The notes under the pieces are model-generated. The model had not been told where the DNA came from, made no database searches, and saw only the letters and a list, made by a program, of their open reading frames with translations. From an uncultured bacterium (GTDB lineage: Bacteria; Patescibacteriota; Minisyncoccia; Phycocordibacterales; UBA2100): a stretch of DNA of 12,068 nt. The position numbers and the translations under genes were made by a program. Below are positions 5,113 through 12,068 of the stretch, piece by piece (position 1 is the first letter of the stretch; every line of letters begins with the position of its first letter). The stretch lies in contig CAIRSC010000042.1 in the NCBI GenBank assembly GCA_903881205.1, positions 1 through 12,068 on the forward strand. The letters are read 5' to 3'.

Positions 5113-6264
5113 ATGATGGCGTTCTCTCTCGGAAATATTTTTAAGACATTTGGAGGAGGAAGCGGTGGTGGCGATGTGAGTGTGCTCGGTATCGACATCG
5201 GTTCATCGACCGCAAAGCTCGTGCAGCTGCGCTCCTCGCGCGGCGTGGCGATCCTCGAAACCTACGGCGAGATCGCGCTTGGCCCGTATGCCGATCAGCC
5301 GATTGGTAAGGTCGTAAAGCTCTCTCCCGAGAAGGCCGCGCAAGCACTCGTCGATCTCATGAAAGAGGCCAATGTCACCGCAAAGGTCGCCGGGATCTCG
5401 ATTCCGTTCTCGTCGAGCCTGGTATCGGTGCTCGATCTGCCGATGGTCGACAACGAATCGCTCAAGCGGATCGTGCCCATCGAGGCGCGAAAATATATCC
5501 CGGTCCCGATCACCGACGTGACGCTCGACTGGTTCGTAATCCCCAAAGACGAGAAGCAAGACAGCGCATTCGACCGGATCGATACGAAGACGGCAGCGCA
5601 GGTGAAAGGGCAGGAGGTGCTGCTCGTCGCAATACATAATTCCACGCTCCAGAACTATCAGACGATCATGCAAAATGTAGGCGTCAGTGTCGGCTTCTAC
5701 GAGATTGAGATATTCAGTGCGATCCGTAGCGCGCTCGGGCACGGATTGGCCCCGCAGCTCGTGGTGGATATCGGCGCAGCGACGACAAAAATATATGTGG
5801 TCGAACGCGGTGTCGTGCGCATGACGCATCTCATCACCGTCGGTGGACAGCAGATCACCGAGACGCTTGCGCGCACGATGAACTGGGAATTCGAGAAAGC
5901 GGAGCGCGTGAAGCGCGAACGCGGCTTCATCGATGCGAGCGTGTACAGCGCTGACGAGAACTCAAAGATCAAAGAGGCATTGTTATCAACACTCTCTCGT
6001 GTGTTTAGTGAGGTGAATCGGGTACTATTGAGCTACGGGCAGCGATACAACAAAAATGTATCGAACGTGATTCTCACCGGCGGCGGTGCATCGCTTCCCG
6101 GACTCGCCGACATCGCCAAGACCACATTGAGCGCACAGGTCACGATCGCGGATCCGTTCGCGCGTACCGAGGCTCCCGCATTTTTGGCGAATGTACTGCA
6201 CGATATCGGTCCTGTTTTTTCAGTCACCATTGGCCTGGCACTTCGACGACTCAAACACGATTAA
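5113..6264 (+). CDS. pilM: Type IV pilus assembly ATPase-like protein PilM
   Basis: PilM is an actin-like cytoplasmic protein that binds the PilN tail and links the pilus alignment complex to the motor. This 383-residue copy shows the actin/FtsA-fold nucleotide motifs: VLGIDIGSSTAKLVQL (25-39), VVDIGAATTKIYVV (217-230) and NVILTGGGASLPGL (318-331). Between them is the PilM-type segment RIVPIEARKYIPVPITDVTLDW. A Gly-rich stretch (14-20) precedes the first motif. Two ATGs lie side by side at 5113 and 5116. The second is six bases past TATAAT and may be the real start of a leaderless message, costing one residue. It opens the pil operon, with the next gene six bases downstream. Confidence 0.95.
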   Translation: MMAFSLGNIFKTFGGGSGGGDVSVLGIDIGSSTAKLVQLRSSRGVAILETYGEIALGPYADQPIGKVVKLSPEKAAQALVDLMKEANVTAKVAGISIPFSSSLVSVLDLPMVDNESLKRIVPIEARKYIPVPITDVTLDWFVIPKDEKQDSAFDRIDTKTAAQVKGQEVLLVAIHNSTLQNYQTIMQNVGVSVGFYEIEIFSAIRSALGHGLAPQLVVDIGAATTKIYVVERGVVRMTHLITVGGQQITETLARTMNWEFEKAERVKRERGFIDASVYSADENSKIKEALLSTLSRVFSEVNRVLLSYGQRYNKNVSNVILTGGGASLPGLADIAKTTLSAQVTIADPFARTEAPAFLANVLHDIGPVFSVTIGLALRRLKHD

Positions 6265-6270
6265 TTTTTT

Positions 6271-6993
6271 ATGGAATCAGGCATTCAATCGTCTTTCATA
6301 CCGCACGATGCGAGCACGCCTACAGCCGTACCGCGTAATTCCGGCGGGGGAAGCGGCGGACTCTCTGAGCTCGGACTTTTGATATCGATTGTATTACTCG
6401 TCGCATCGGCAGCACTCGCCGGCGCGGTGTTTCTCTATGCGGAATATGCGCAGACGAGCGCTGCGAGTAAGGTCGCCCAGCTGCAGCGTGCCAAAGACGC
6501 CTTCGAGCCGTCGCTCATCACTCAGATCACGCGCCTCGACGACCGCATGCACGCAGCCGATGCCTTGCTTGCTGCGCATACTGCGCCGGTGGCAATCTTT
6601 GATGCACTCCAGTCCGCGACGCTTTCTACCGTTTCGTTCTCCCAGCTTTCATACAGCGGATTCGATGCGCAGAATATGAAGATCAAGATGCAGGGAGTAG
6701 CACAGAGCGTCAATTCGATCGCGCTGCAGGCTGATCTCTTCAGCAAGAATGGTGTGGTCATCGACCCAATCTTCTCCGATATCACCCGGCAGGCAGACGG
6801 GGTGCACTTCACGCTCTCCGCCGCCATCAATCCGGCAGCGGTCAACTACGGGCAGGTAATGGCCGGTGCAGGTTCGCAGACCGCGGCTCCTGCCGCCGCA
6901 CAGACATCGCCGTTCGGAAACATCCCGACGCAGACGCAGGCGCAAGTAATGCCGCAGAACACGAACCCGGCGTCGACTTCCACACAACAATAA
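6271..6993 (+). CDS. pilN: PilN-like pilus assembly protein
   Basis: This is a bitopic inner-membrane protein of 240 residues. A short cytoplasmic tail contains SSFIPHD (7-13), which sits where classical PilN has its PilM-binding INLLP motif. A Gly/Ser linker follows, then one membrane helix (about 33-57), a helical stretch (about 60-105), and a ferredoxin-like fold with ATLSTVSFSQLSY and VHFTLSAAINPAAVNY. The last 40 residues are a Gln/Thr/Pro/Ala-rich tail that looks disordered. Assignment rests on position after pilM, topology and the fold pattern; sequence identity to proteobacterial PilN is low. It begins six bases after pilM with no ribosome site and is likely coupled to it. Confidence 0.85.
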   Translation: MESGIQSSFIPHDASTPTAVPRNSGGGSGGLSELGLLISIVLLVASAALAGAVFLYAEYAQTSAASKVAQLQRAKDAFEPSLITQITRLDDRMHAADALLAAHTAPVAIFDALQSATLSTVSFSQLSYSGFDAQNMKIKMQGVAQSVNSIALQADLFSKNGVVIDPIFSDITRQADGVHFTLSAAINPAAVNYGQVMAGAGSQTAAPAAAQTSPFGNIPTQTQAQVMPQNTNPASTSTQQ

Positions 6994-6994
6994 T

Positions 6995-7555
6995 ATGATA
7001 CGAACATTCATTTCAATCGTGTGTGTCATCGGAGCCGGCGCCATCTTCTTTATGTATACGCAGCCCGCGTACGATACCGTTCAGGCACAGAACGTGAATA
7101 TCTCGCAATACGACGAAGCGCTCCAGAAAGCGACCGAGCTACAGCAGATCAAACAGACGCTCCTTTCAAAATACAATTCCTTTGATCCCAACAATATCAA
7201 TCGACTCCAGAAAATGCTTCCCGATCACGTGGACAACGTACGCTTGATTCTAGATATGGATAATCTTGCGCAGAAACACGGCATGGCACTGCAGAACGTG
7301 TCGGTGAGTGCCGCACCGAATGTAAGCGGGCAGACGGCGGTCGGCACCATCAGTGCCGCGAAGCAAAAATATGACTCGCTTACCATCAAGTTCACGACCG
7401 TCGGCTCGTACGACACATTCCGTCAATTCCTCTCCGATTTGCAATCGAGCCTGCGCATCGTCGATCTCGTGGCACTCGATCTGACACCGGTGAGCATGGT
7501 GGGCGGCGGACAGTACTCATACGACATCACGCTCAGAACATATTGGCTCAAATAA
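6995..7555 (+). CDS. pilO: PilO-like pilus assembly protein
   Basis: The product is 186 residues with one N-terminal membrane helix (about 3-21), a helical region with repeated Gln/Leu (LQKATELQQIKQTLLSKY), the PilO-like NNINRLQKMLPDHVDNVRLI segment, and a C-terminal ferredoxin-like domain (YDSLTIKFTTVGSYDTFRQFLSDLQSSLRIVDL). PilO pairs with PilN in the inner-membrane alignment complex. The motif around LPxxxDNVRLI-x-D is typical of PilO. The gene starts one base after the pilN stop and lacks a Shine-Dalgarno, so translational coupling is likely. The length is near that of usual PilO proteins (about 200). Confidence 0.9.
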   Translation: MIRTFISIVCVIGAGAIFFMYTQPAYDTVQAQNVNISQYDEALQKATELQQIKQTLLSKYNSFDPNNINRLQKMLPDHVDNVRLILDMDNLAQKHGMALQNVSVSAAPNVSGQTAVGTISAAKQKYDSLTIKFTTVGSYDTFRQFLSDLQSSLRIVDLVALDLTPVSMVGGGQYSYDITLRTYWLK

Positions 7556-7560
7556 TTCAT

Positions 7561-7935
7561 ATGTCCTGGATATCTCAACACAAGCTCGTATTCATCCTCC
7601 TCATCATATTGATCGTTGGTGGTGTGTGGTACGGACTTTCGCAGGGCAGTGCGCCTGCACCGGCACTGACCACAAGTACCGCGGGCATTCCTGCGGGCAC
7701 GACCGGTTCCCCCGGAGCAGGGCAGGACCTCGTTGGGGTACTGCTCACACTGCGCGCGGTGACACTCTCAGGAACAATCTTCACTGAACCGGCATTTTCT
7801 ACCCTGCAGGATTTCGGAACGACCATCGTGCCGGAACCGGTCGGACGCACGAATCCGTTCGCCCCGCTGACCATCGCGGCTGCGACGACTACCGAGAGTC
7901 AGCACGCGGCGCAGATCTTCGCGCCGAAGAAATAA
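7561..7935 (+). CDS. PilP-like pilus operon protein
   Basis: This 124-residue protein sits where pilP lies in classical operons. It has one N-terminal membrane helix (about 8-26) and then a low-complexity Ala/Thr/Pro/Gly linker. A short conserved-looking block follows, SGTIFTEPAFSTLQDFGTTIVPEPVGRTNPFAPL; the GRTNPFAPL end resembles the R-x-x-PF-x-P region of PilP. Unlike PilP it has no lipobox cysteine. In diderms PilP connects PilNO to the secretin PilQ; a cell without an outer membrane would not need that link. I start at ATG 7561, five bases after the pilO stop. An in-frame ATG at 7543 inside pilO would add six residues but spoils the spacing. Functional assignment is an inference from position. 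Confidence 0.65.
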   Translation: MSWISQHKLVFILLIILIVGGVWYGLSQGSAPAPALTTSTAGIPAGTTGSPGAGQDLVGVLLTLRAVTLSGTIFTEPAFSTLQDFGTTIVPEPVGRTNPFAPLTIAAATTTESQHAAQIFAPKK

Positions 7936-7940
7936 CGTGT

Positions 7941-9632
7941 ATGCCTGCCACTGACGCAGCACCGACCAGCTCGGATACACCGGTGCGCGCGCTCGGGGAC
8001 ACCAAGGTGCCCTACGACGTACTCCACATGATCCCGGAAGAATCCGCGGAGCATTATCATGTGGCACCACTGAGTGTCGTCGACGGTATCCTCGAGGTAG
8101 GCCTCGTCGACCCCGACAATATTCAGAGTATTGATGCGCTCAATTTCATTTCGCGCACTACCGGCGTGCCCTACAAGATCTTCAAGATCTCGGAAGCGGA
8201 TTTCAATACCATACTCGCTATGTACCGCGGATTGCGCGGGGAAGTGGACCAGGCGGTTTCGGATCTCACAACCGAGCAGCACATAAAGCCGGCACCCAAG
8301 AGCGAGAGCGAGAGCGAGAGCTCCTCGCTCGATCTGGAGGATCCCTCAATCGGCAGCATTGACGGAAAACGCAGTGACAACAATATCCAGGAGGACGCTC
8401 CCGCGATCAAGATCGTCTCCACCATTCTGCGCTACGCGATCGACGGCCACGCATCCGACGTGCACATCGAGCCGCTGGCCTCGGGCGTGCGCGTGCGATA
8501 CCGCGTCGACGGCGAGCTGCACACCAGCGTCGTGCTCCCGCTCACCGCTCATCGCGCGATCATCGCGCGCATCAAAGTGCTTTCATCGATCCGGCTCGAC
8601 GAGCGCAGAAAGCCGCAGGACGGCCGCTTCTCGGCGACCATCGACAATCGCCAGATCGACTTTCGCGTATCGACATTCCCATCGTACAACGGCGAGAAGG
8701 TCGTGCTCCGTATCCTCGATCGCGAACAGGGATTCATCCCGCTCGACCAGATCGGGCTTTCCCCGCGCAATCTCGGTATCATGCGCGATGCAATCCAGAA
8801 ACCGCACGGACTCGTGCTCATTTCGGGTCCTACCGGTAGCGGTAAGTCGACGACACTCTATTCGCTGCTCAACGAGATCGATCGCGAACACAAGAATGTG
8901 CTCTCGCTCGAAGACCCGATCGAATATTTCGTCGAGGGAGTGATCCAATCGCAAGTGCACGCGGAGATCGGTTACACTTTTGCATCCGGTCTGCGCACCA
9001 CACTGCGCCAGGACCCGGATGTGATCATGGTGGGTGAGATCCGCGACGGCGAGACGGCGAAGCTTGCCATTCAGGCTGCGCTCACCGGCCACCTCGTGCT
9101 CTCCACCATTCACACCAATGATGCGGTCGGCACCATACCGCGTCTCATCGACATGGGAGTCGAGCCGTATCTCATTCCGCCGGTCCTTATCGTATCGATG
9201 GCACAGCGCCTCGTGCGCACCTTTTGCCCCGGTGCCGAACAAGAGACGCCGCTTTCCGCCAGCGACAAGGCGGCGATCGAGGCGCAGCTCGCGACGCTGC
9301 CCGAAAAATACCGATTCCCCGTACCCGATACGGTGTATGAAGCGGTAAAGACGCCCACATGCGCCACCGGTATGCGCGGACGCGCGGCGGTATTCGAGGC
9401 ACTCGAAATGAATGCCGATATCGAACGAATCATTCTCGACAATCCGGTGGATTCAAAATTGTGGGCGGCGGCCCGCGCACAAGGAATGCTCACGATGCGC
9501 GAGGATGCTATCATCAAGGCATTCAACAAGCAGGTGCCGTATTCCGAGGTTAACAATCTCAGTGAGATTCTGCTTGGTTCTGAGGACGAGATTAAATCTG
9601 ATCCTGCCGCCCTTGATTCTACTATCGTATGA
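7941..9632 (+). CDS. pilB: Type IV pilus extension ATPase PilB
   Basis: This 563-residue GspE/PilB-family hexameric motor powers pilin polymerisation from the cytoplasmic face of the membrane. An N-terminal MshEN/T2SSE_N-like domain (about 20-95) is joined by an acidic linker with SESESESSS (121-129) to the ATPase domain. Motifs are all present: SDVHIEP and RYRVDGEL in the N2 part, Walker A GPTGSGKST with Lys302, the Asp box LEDPIEY (323-329), Walker B VIMVGEIRD with Glu366, and the His box GHLVLSTIHTND (383-394). The usual tetracysteine zinc site is degenerate, with only Cys429 and Cys474. The gene follows the PilP-like stop by five bases, and its own stop overlaps the next start (ATGA). Confidence 0.96.
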   Translation: MPATDAAPTSSDTPVRALGDTKVPYDVLHMIPEESAEHYHVAPLSVVDGILEVGLVDPDNIQSIDALNFISRTTGVPYKIFKISEADFNTILAMYRGLRGEVDQAVSDLTTEQHIKPAPKSESESESSSLDLEDPSIGSIDGKRSDNNIQEDAPAIKIVSTILRYAIDGHASDVHIEPLASGVRVRYRVDGELHTSVVLPLTAHRAIIARIKVLSSIRLDERRKPQDGRFSATIDNRQIDFRVSTFPSYNGEKVVLRILDREQGFIPLDQIGLSPRNLGIMRDAIQKPHGLVLISGPTGSGKSTTLYSLLNEIDREHKNVLSLEDPIEYFVEGVIQSQVHAEIGYTFASGLRTTLRQDPDVIMVGEIRDGETAKLAIQAALTGHLVLSTIHTNDAVGTIPRLIDMGVEPYLIPPVLIVSMAQRLVRTFCPGAEQETPLSASDKAAIEAQLATLPEKYRFPVPDTVYEAVKTPTCATGMRGRAAVFEALEMNADIERIILDNPVDSKLWAAARAQGMLTMREDAIIKAFNKQVPYSEVNNLSEILLGSEDEIKSDPAALDSTIV

Positions 9633-10030
9633 TAGACACCCCACTTAAAGTAAATATCCTCCTCGTCGACGACGATAAATTCCTGCTCGACATGTACAGC
9701 ATGAAATTTCAGCAACAAAATTACAACGTGCATGCATGCCTTTCCGCGCGCGACGCGCTCGAAGTCTTGCGTCATGATTTCGATCCGGCGGTGATCCTTT
9801 TCGATATCACGATGCCGGAGATCGACGGATTCACATTCATGCAGATGGTCCACGATGAGAAGCTTGCGCCGAAGGCTATTAAGATCGCACTCTCGAATCA
9901 GAGCACCGATGCGGAGCAGAGCAAGATCAAGTCGCTCGGTGCGGATCAATTCATCGTGAAGGCGGAGATGATCCCGTCGGAAGTTGTCAACACGGTAGAT
10001 GCTGTGTTAAAGGCCGCAGCGAGCGCATAA
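9629..10030 (+). CDS. Single-domain response regulator (CheY-like receiver)
   Basis: This 133-residue protein is a lone receiver domain. It has the acidic pocket LLVDDD (14-16), phosphoacceptor Asp59 in VILFDITMPEIDG, the switch residue Ser89 in IALSN, and Lys111 in FIVKAE. All signalling positions are intact, so it should be phosphorylated by a histidine kinase. There is no output domain, so it presumably acts by protein contact, as CheY or PilG/PilH do. The start overlaps the pilB stop by four bases (ATGA), and pilT begins seven bases after its stop, so it is built into the pilus operon. The obvious inferred targets are PilB or PilT. No histidine kinase is in the window. Confidence 0.94.
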   Translation: MIDTPLKVNILLVDDDKFLLDMYSMKFQQQNYNVHACLSARDALEVLRHDFDPAVILFDITMPEIDGFTFMQMVHDEKLAPKAIKIALSNQSTDAEQSKIKSLGADQFIVKAEMIPSEVVNTVDAVLKAAASA

Positions 10031-10037
10031 TACAGAT

Positions 10038-11099
10038 ATGGAATACGCAGCAACACTCAAGAAATATATTTCGATCGTCGCACACGAAGGAGGATCAGAT
10101 CTTCACCTTTCCACCGGTGCTCATCCGACGGTCCGCGTCGCGGGATCGCTGGCACCGATGCTTAAGGAAGACGCGCTTACGCCGGCGGATACGCGCGGAT
10201 TTCTGCATGCACTGCTTTCTCCCGAACAAGAGAAACGATTCTTGGCAGAACAGGAAGTGGACTTTGCCTACGAGAGCGAAGAGGGATTCCGCTTCCGCGG
10301 TAATGCGTTTTACCAGCGCGGCTCTATCTCGATCGCGCTGCGCCTGATCCCTAAGACCATCCGCACGCTCGCCGAGTTGCAACTACCCGATGTGCTCGCA
10401 TCGTTCGCCCGCCGTTCGCAGGGATTCTTCCTCGTCGTGGGTCCCGTGGGCCAAGGAAAGACGACCACGCTCGCTGCGCTCATAGAGCTCATCAACATGG
10501 AGCGCATGGAACACATCGTCACGATCGAGGATCCGATCGAATACATCTTCGAACCAAAGCAATCGCTCATCGACCAGCGCGAGGTCCGCATCGATACCAA
10601 GGATTTCTCGACCGCGCTCACCTCGGCGTTCCGACAGGATATCGACGTACTGCTCGTGGGAGAAATGCGCGATCCGGAAACGACTGCGGCAGCCGTGACC
10701 GCCGCCGAAACAGGGCATCTCGTATTTTCGACGCTGCACACGAACAATGCCGCGCAGACGATCGACCGCATCATCGACATTTTCCCCGGCAGCCAGCAGG
10801 ACCAGATACGCTTGCAGCTTGCCGCATCGCTCGCTGGGATCTTCTCGCAGCGTCTCGTTCCGCGCGTATCCGGGGGGCTTATACCCGCATGCGAACTTCT
10901 CATCAATAACAACGCGGTATCCAATCTCATCCGCGAAAAGCGGGCGCACGAGATCAATACGGTGATCGAAACGGGTTCGCAGGACGGCATGATCGATATG
11001 AACCGCTCACTCGCCGAACTCGTAGCGCGCGGAGAGATCACGACCGAGACCGCTTACCAATATTCGACGAATCCGAATGTCCTCGACAAACTGATGTAA
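10038..11099 (+). CDS. pilT: Type IV pilus retraction ATPase PilT
   Basis: PilT is the hexameric ATPase that depolymerises pili. This 353-residue copy has the N-terminal PAS-like domain with SDLHLSTGAHPTVRV (20-34), Walker A GPVGQGKTT with Lys141, the Asp box TIEDPIEYIF, Walker B DVLLVGEMRD with Glu209, the His box GHLVFSTLHTNN (226-237), and the PilT-specific helix AVSNLIRE (293-300), close to the classical AIRNLIRE. Walker A differs from the usual GPTGSGKST but keeps the key Gly, Lys and Thr. Length is normal for PilT. It lacks a Shine-Dalgarno and starts seven bases after the receiver gene; pilC follows three bases after its stop. Confidence 0.96.
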   Translation: MEYAATLKKYISIVAHEGGSDLHLSTGAHPTVRVAGSLAPMLKEDALTPADTRGFLHALLSPEQEKRFLAEQEVDFAYESEEGFRFRGNAFYQRGSISIALRLIPKTIRTLAELQLPDVLASFARRSQGFFLVVGPVGQGKTTTLAALIELINMERMEHIVTIEDPIEYIFEPKQSLIDQREVRIDTKDFSTALTSAFRQDIDVLLVGEMRDPETTAAAVTAAETGHLVFSTLHTNNAAQTIDRIIDIFPGSQQDQIRLQLAASLAGIFSQRLVPRVSGGLIPACELLINNNAVSNLIREKRAHEINTVIETGSQDGMIDMNRSLAELVARGEITTETAYQYSTNPNVLDKLM

Positions 11100-11102
11100 C
11101 AT

Positions 11103-12068
11103 ATGGCCGTCTTTAATTACAGCGCATTAGACGCCGAGGGACACGAGCGGCAGGGGACGATCGATGCCGTATCGATCGACGTGGCTATTACCGCGATCCA
11201 ACGCCGCGGTCTCGTGATCTCTTCCATCGCACCGGAAGACACGAAGACCGGACTGAGCAAGAACATTTCATTCTTCAATCGTGTGACGAATGCCGACGTC
11301 GTGATGCTCAGTCGGCAGATCACGACACTCTTCGAAGCACAGGTGTCGGCCTTGCGCGCATTTCGGCTCCTCGCTGCCGAGGCGCGTACCCCGATCCTTG
11401 GCGAAAAGCTTACCGAGATCGCCAATGATATCCAGAGCGGAAGCAGTATTTCGGCCGCACTCGCACGCCAGCCCAACGTATTCTCACCCTTCTACGTCAA
11501 CATGGTGCGTGCCGGGGAAGAGTCGGGAAAGCTCGACGAGACATTCCTGTTCCTTGCCGACTACATGGACCGCAACTACGAGATCACTCAGAAAGCGCGC
11601 AATGCGCTGATCTACCCGGCGTTCATCATGGGTACATTCATCGTAGTGATGATACTCATGCTTACGCTCGTTATTCCGCGACTCGCCGACATGCTCGATG
11701 AGGTCGGACAGTCGATCCCGATCTATACGCGCATTGTGATCGGATTCAGTACATTCTTGCGCCACTACATCTTACTCATTCTCGTGGTTGTCGTAGCGGG
11801 CGGTTACTTTTTATATCGGTATGCCCAGACGGCCGCGGGAAATTCTCTCTTTTCTCGCGCACGGCTCGAGCTCCCGGTCATCGGCGGTATCTATCGCAAG
11901 ATCTATCTCTCGCGCATCGCCGATAACCTCTCGACCATGCTTCGCTCGGGGATTCAGATACTCCGAGGGATCGAGATCACCGCGAGCGTCGTGGAAGATG
12001 CGACGTATGAGCGTGTATTGCTCGATGCGGCGGCCGATGTGAAGGGAGGTCTGCCGGTATCCGACGCG
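11103..12068 (+). CDS. pilC: Type IV pilus platform protein PilC (3' end beyond window)
   Basis: An open frame of 322 codons runs from ATG 11103 to the last base of the window with no stop. The start MAVFNYSALDAEGHERQGTI is typical of GspF/PilC proteins. The first T2SSF domain includes LSRQITTLFEAQVSALRAFRLLA and the signature GEESGKLDE (138-146). Membrane helices lie at about 166-188 and 221-239. The second T2SSF domain begins at about residue 253 (ARLELPVIGGIYRKIYLSRIADNL) and is cut. PilC is the inner-membrane platform on which PilB and PilT act. A full protein is usually about 400 residues, so some 80 are missing. It starts three bases after the pilT stop. Prepilin genes, if present, would lie outside the window. 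Confidence 0.95.
   Translation, partial: MAVFNYSALDAEGHERQGTIDAVSIDVAITAIQRRGLVISSIAPEDTKTGLSKNISFFNRVTNADVVMLSRQITTLFEAQVSALRAFRLLAAEARTPILGEKLTEIANDIQSGSSISAALARQPNVFSPFYVNMVRAGEESGKLDETFLFLADYMDRNYEITQKARNALIYPAFIMGTFIVVMILMLTLVIPRLADMLDEVGQSIPIYTRIVIGFSTFLRHYILLILVVVVAGGYFLYRYAQTAAGNSLFSRARLELPVIGGIYRKIYLSRIADNLSTMLRSGIQILRGIEITASVVEDATYERVLLDAAADVKGGLPVSDA

Noticed and set aside
9110..9949. A 279-codon - strand frame opposite pilB and the receiver
   Set aside because: It is a mirror of two strongly conserved genes and its product has no coherent domain or ribosome site.

Overview
The window looks like a chromosome fragment of a candidate-phyla-radiation bacterium (Patescibacteria, most likely Parcubacteria-like). 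This is inferred from gene content and layout, not from a marker gene. The reasons are a compact single-membrane type IV pilus operon with no secretin gene in view, a DUF5652 small membrane protein, very short spacers, several starts without a Shine-Dalgarno, and a tRNA without encoded CCA.

Region 1 (1-1410): a YvlD/holin-4-2-like membrane protein and a class I/II PLP aminotransferase, one base apart on the + strand. They end at a perfect hairpin terminator shared with a convergent gene.

Region 2 (1433-2459, - strand): a small secreted protein of unknown function, a DUF5652 membrane protein with its own terminator, and two tandem type II tRNA genes. Both are serine tRNAs. One reads GCT and carries CCA; the other reads ACT, an unusual A34 anticodon, and lacks CCA.

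Region 3 (2460-2675): a hairpin-rich non-coding block. It carries a second copy of the first 15-18 bases of the tRNA-Ser gene.

Region 4 (2676-4010, + strand): a SemiSWEET/PQ-loop transporter and an O6-alkylguanine-DNA alkyltransferase, two bases apart, then a DUF1653 protein and a hairpin terminator.

Region 5 (4053-5075): a ComF-like phosphoribosyltransferase on the - strand, divergent from a pterin-4a-carbinolamine dehydratase on the + strand.

Region 6 (5113 to the right edge): a tight type IV pilus operon, pilM - pilN-like - pilO - pilP-like - pilB - receiver domain - pilT - pilC (cut by the window). PilM/N/O and the PilP-like protein would form the inner-membrane alignment complex. PilB and PilT are the extension and retraction ATPases, and PilC is the membrane platform. 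The single-domain response regulator between the two motors suggests phospho-control of pilus dynamics. A comF gene just upstream fits a link between pili and DNA uptake.

The most unusual points are the serine tRNA with an ACT anticodon, the duplicated tRNA 5' end with its structured spacer, and -10 boxes placed 6-8 bases ahead of start codons, which suggests leaderless transcripts.
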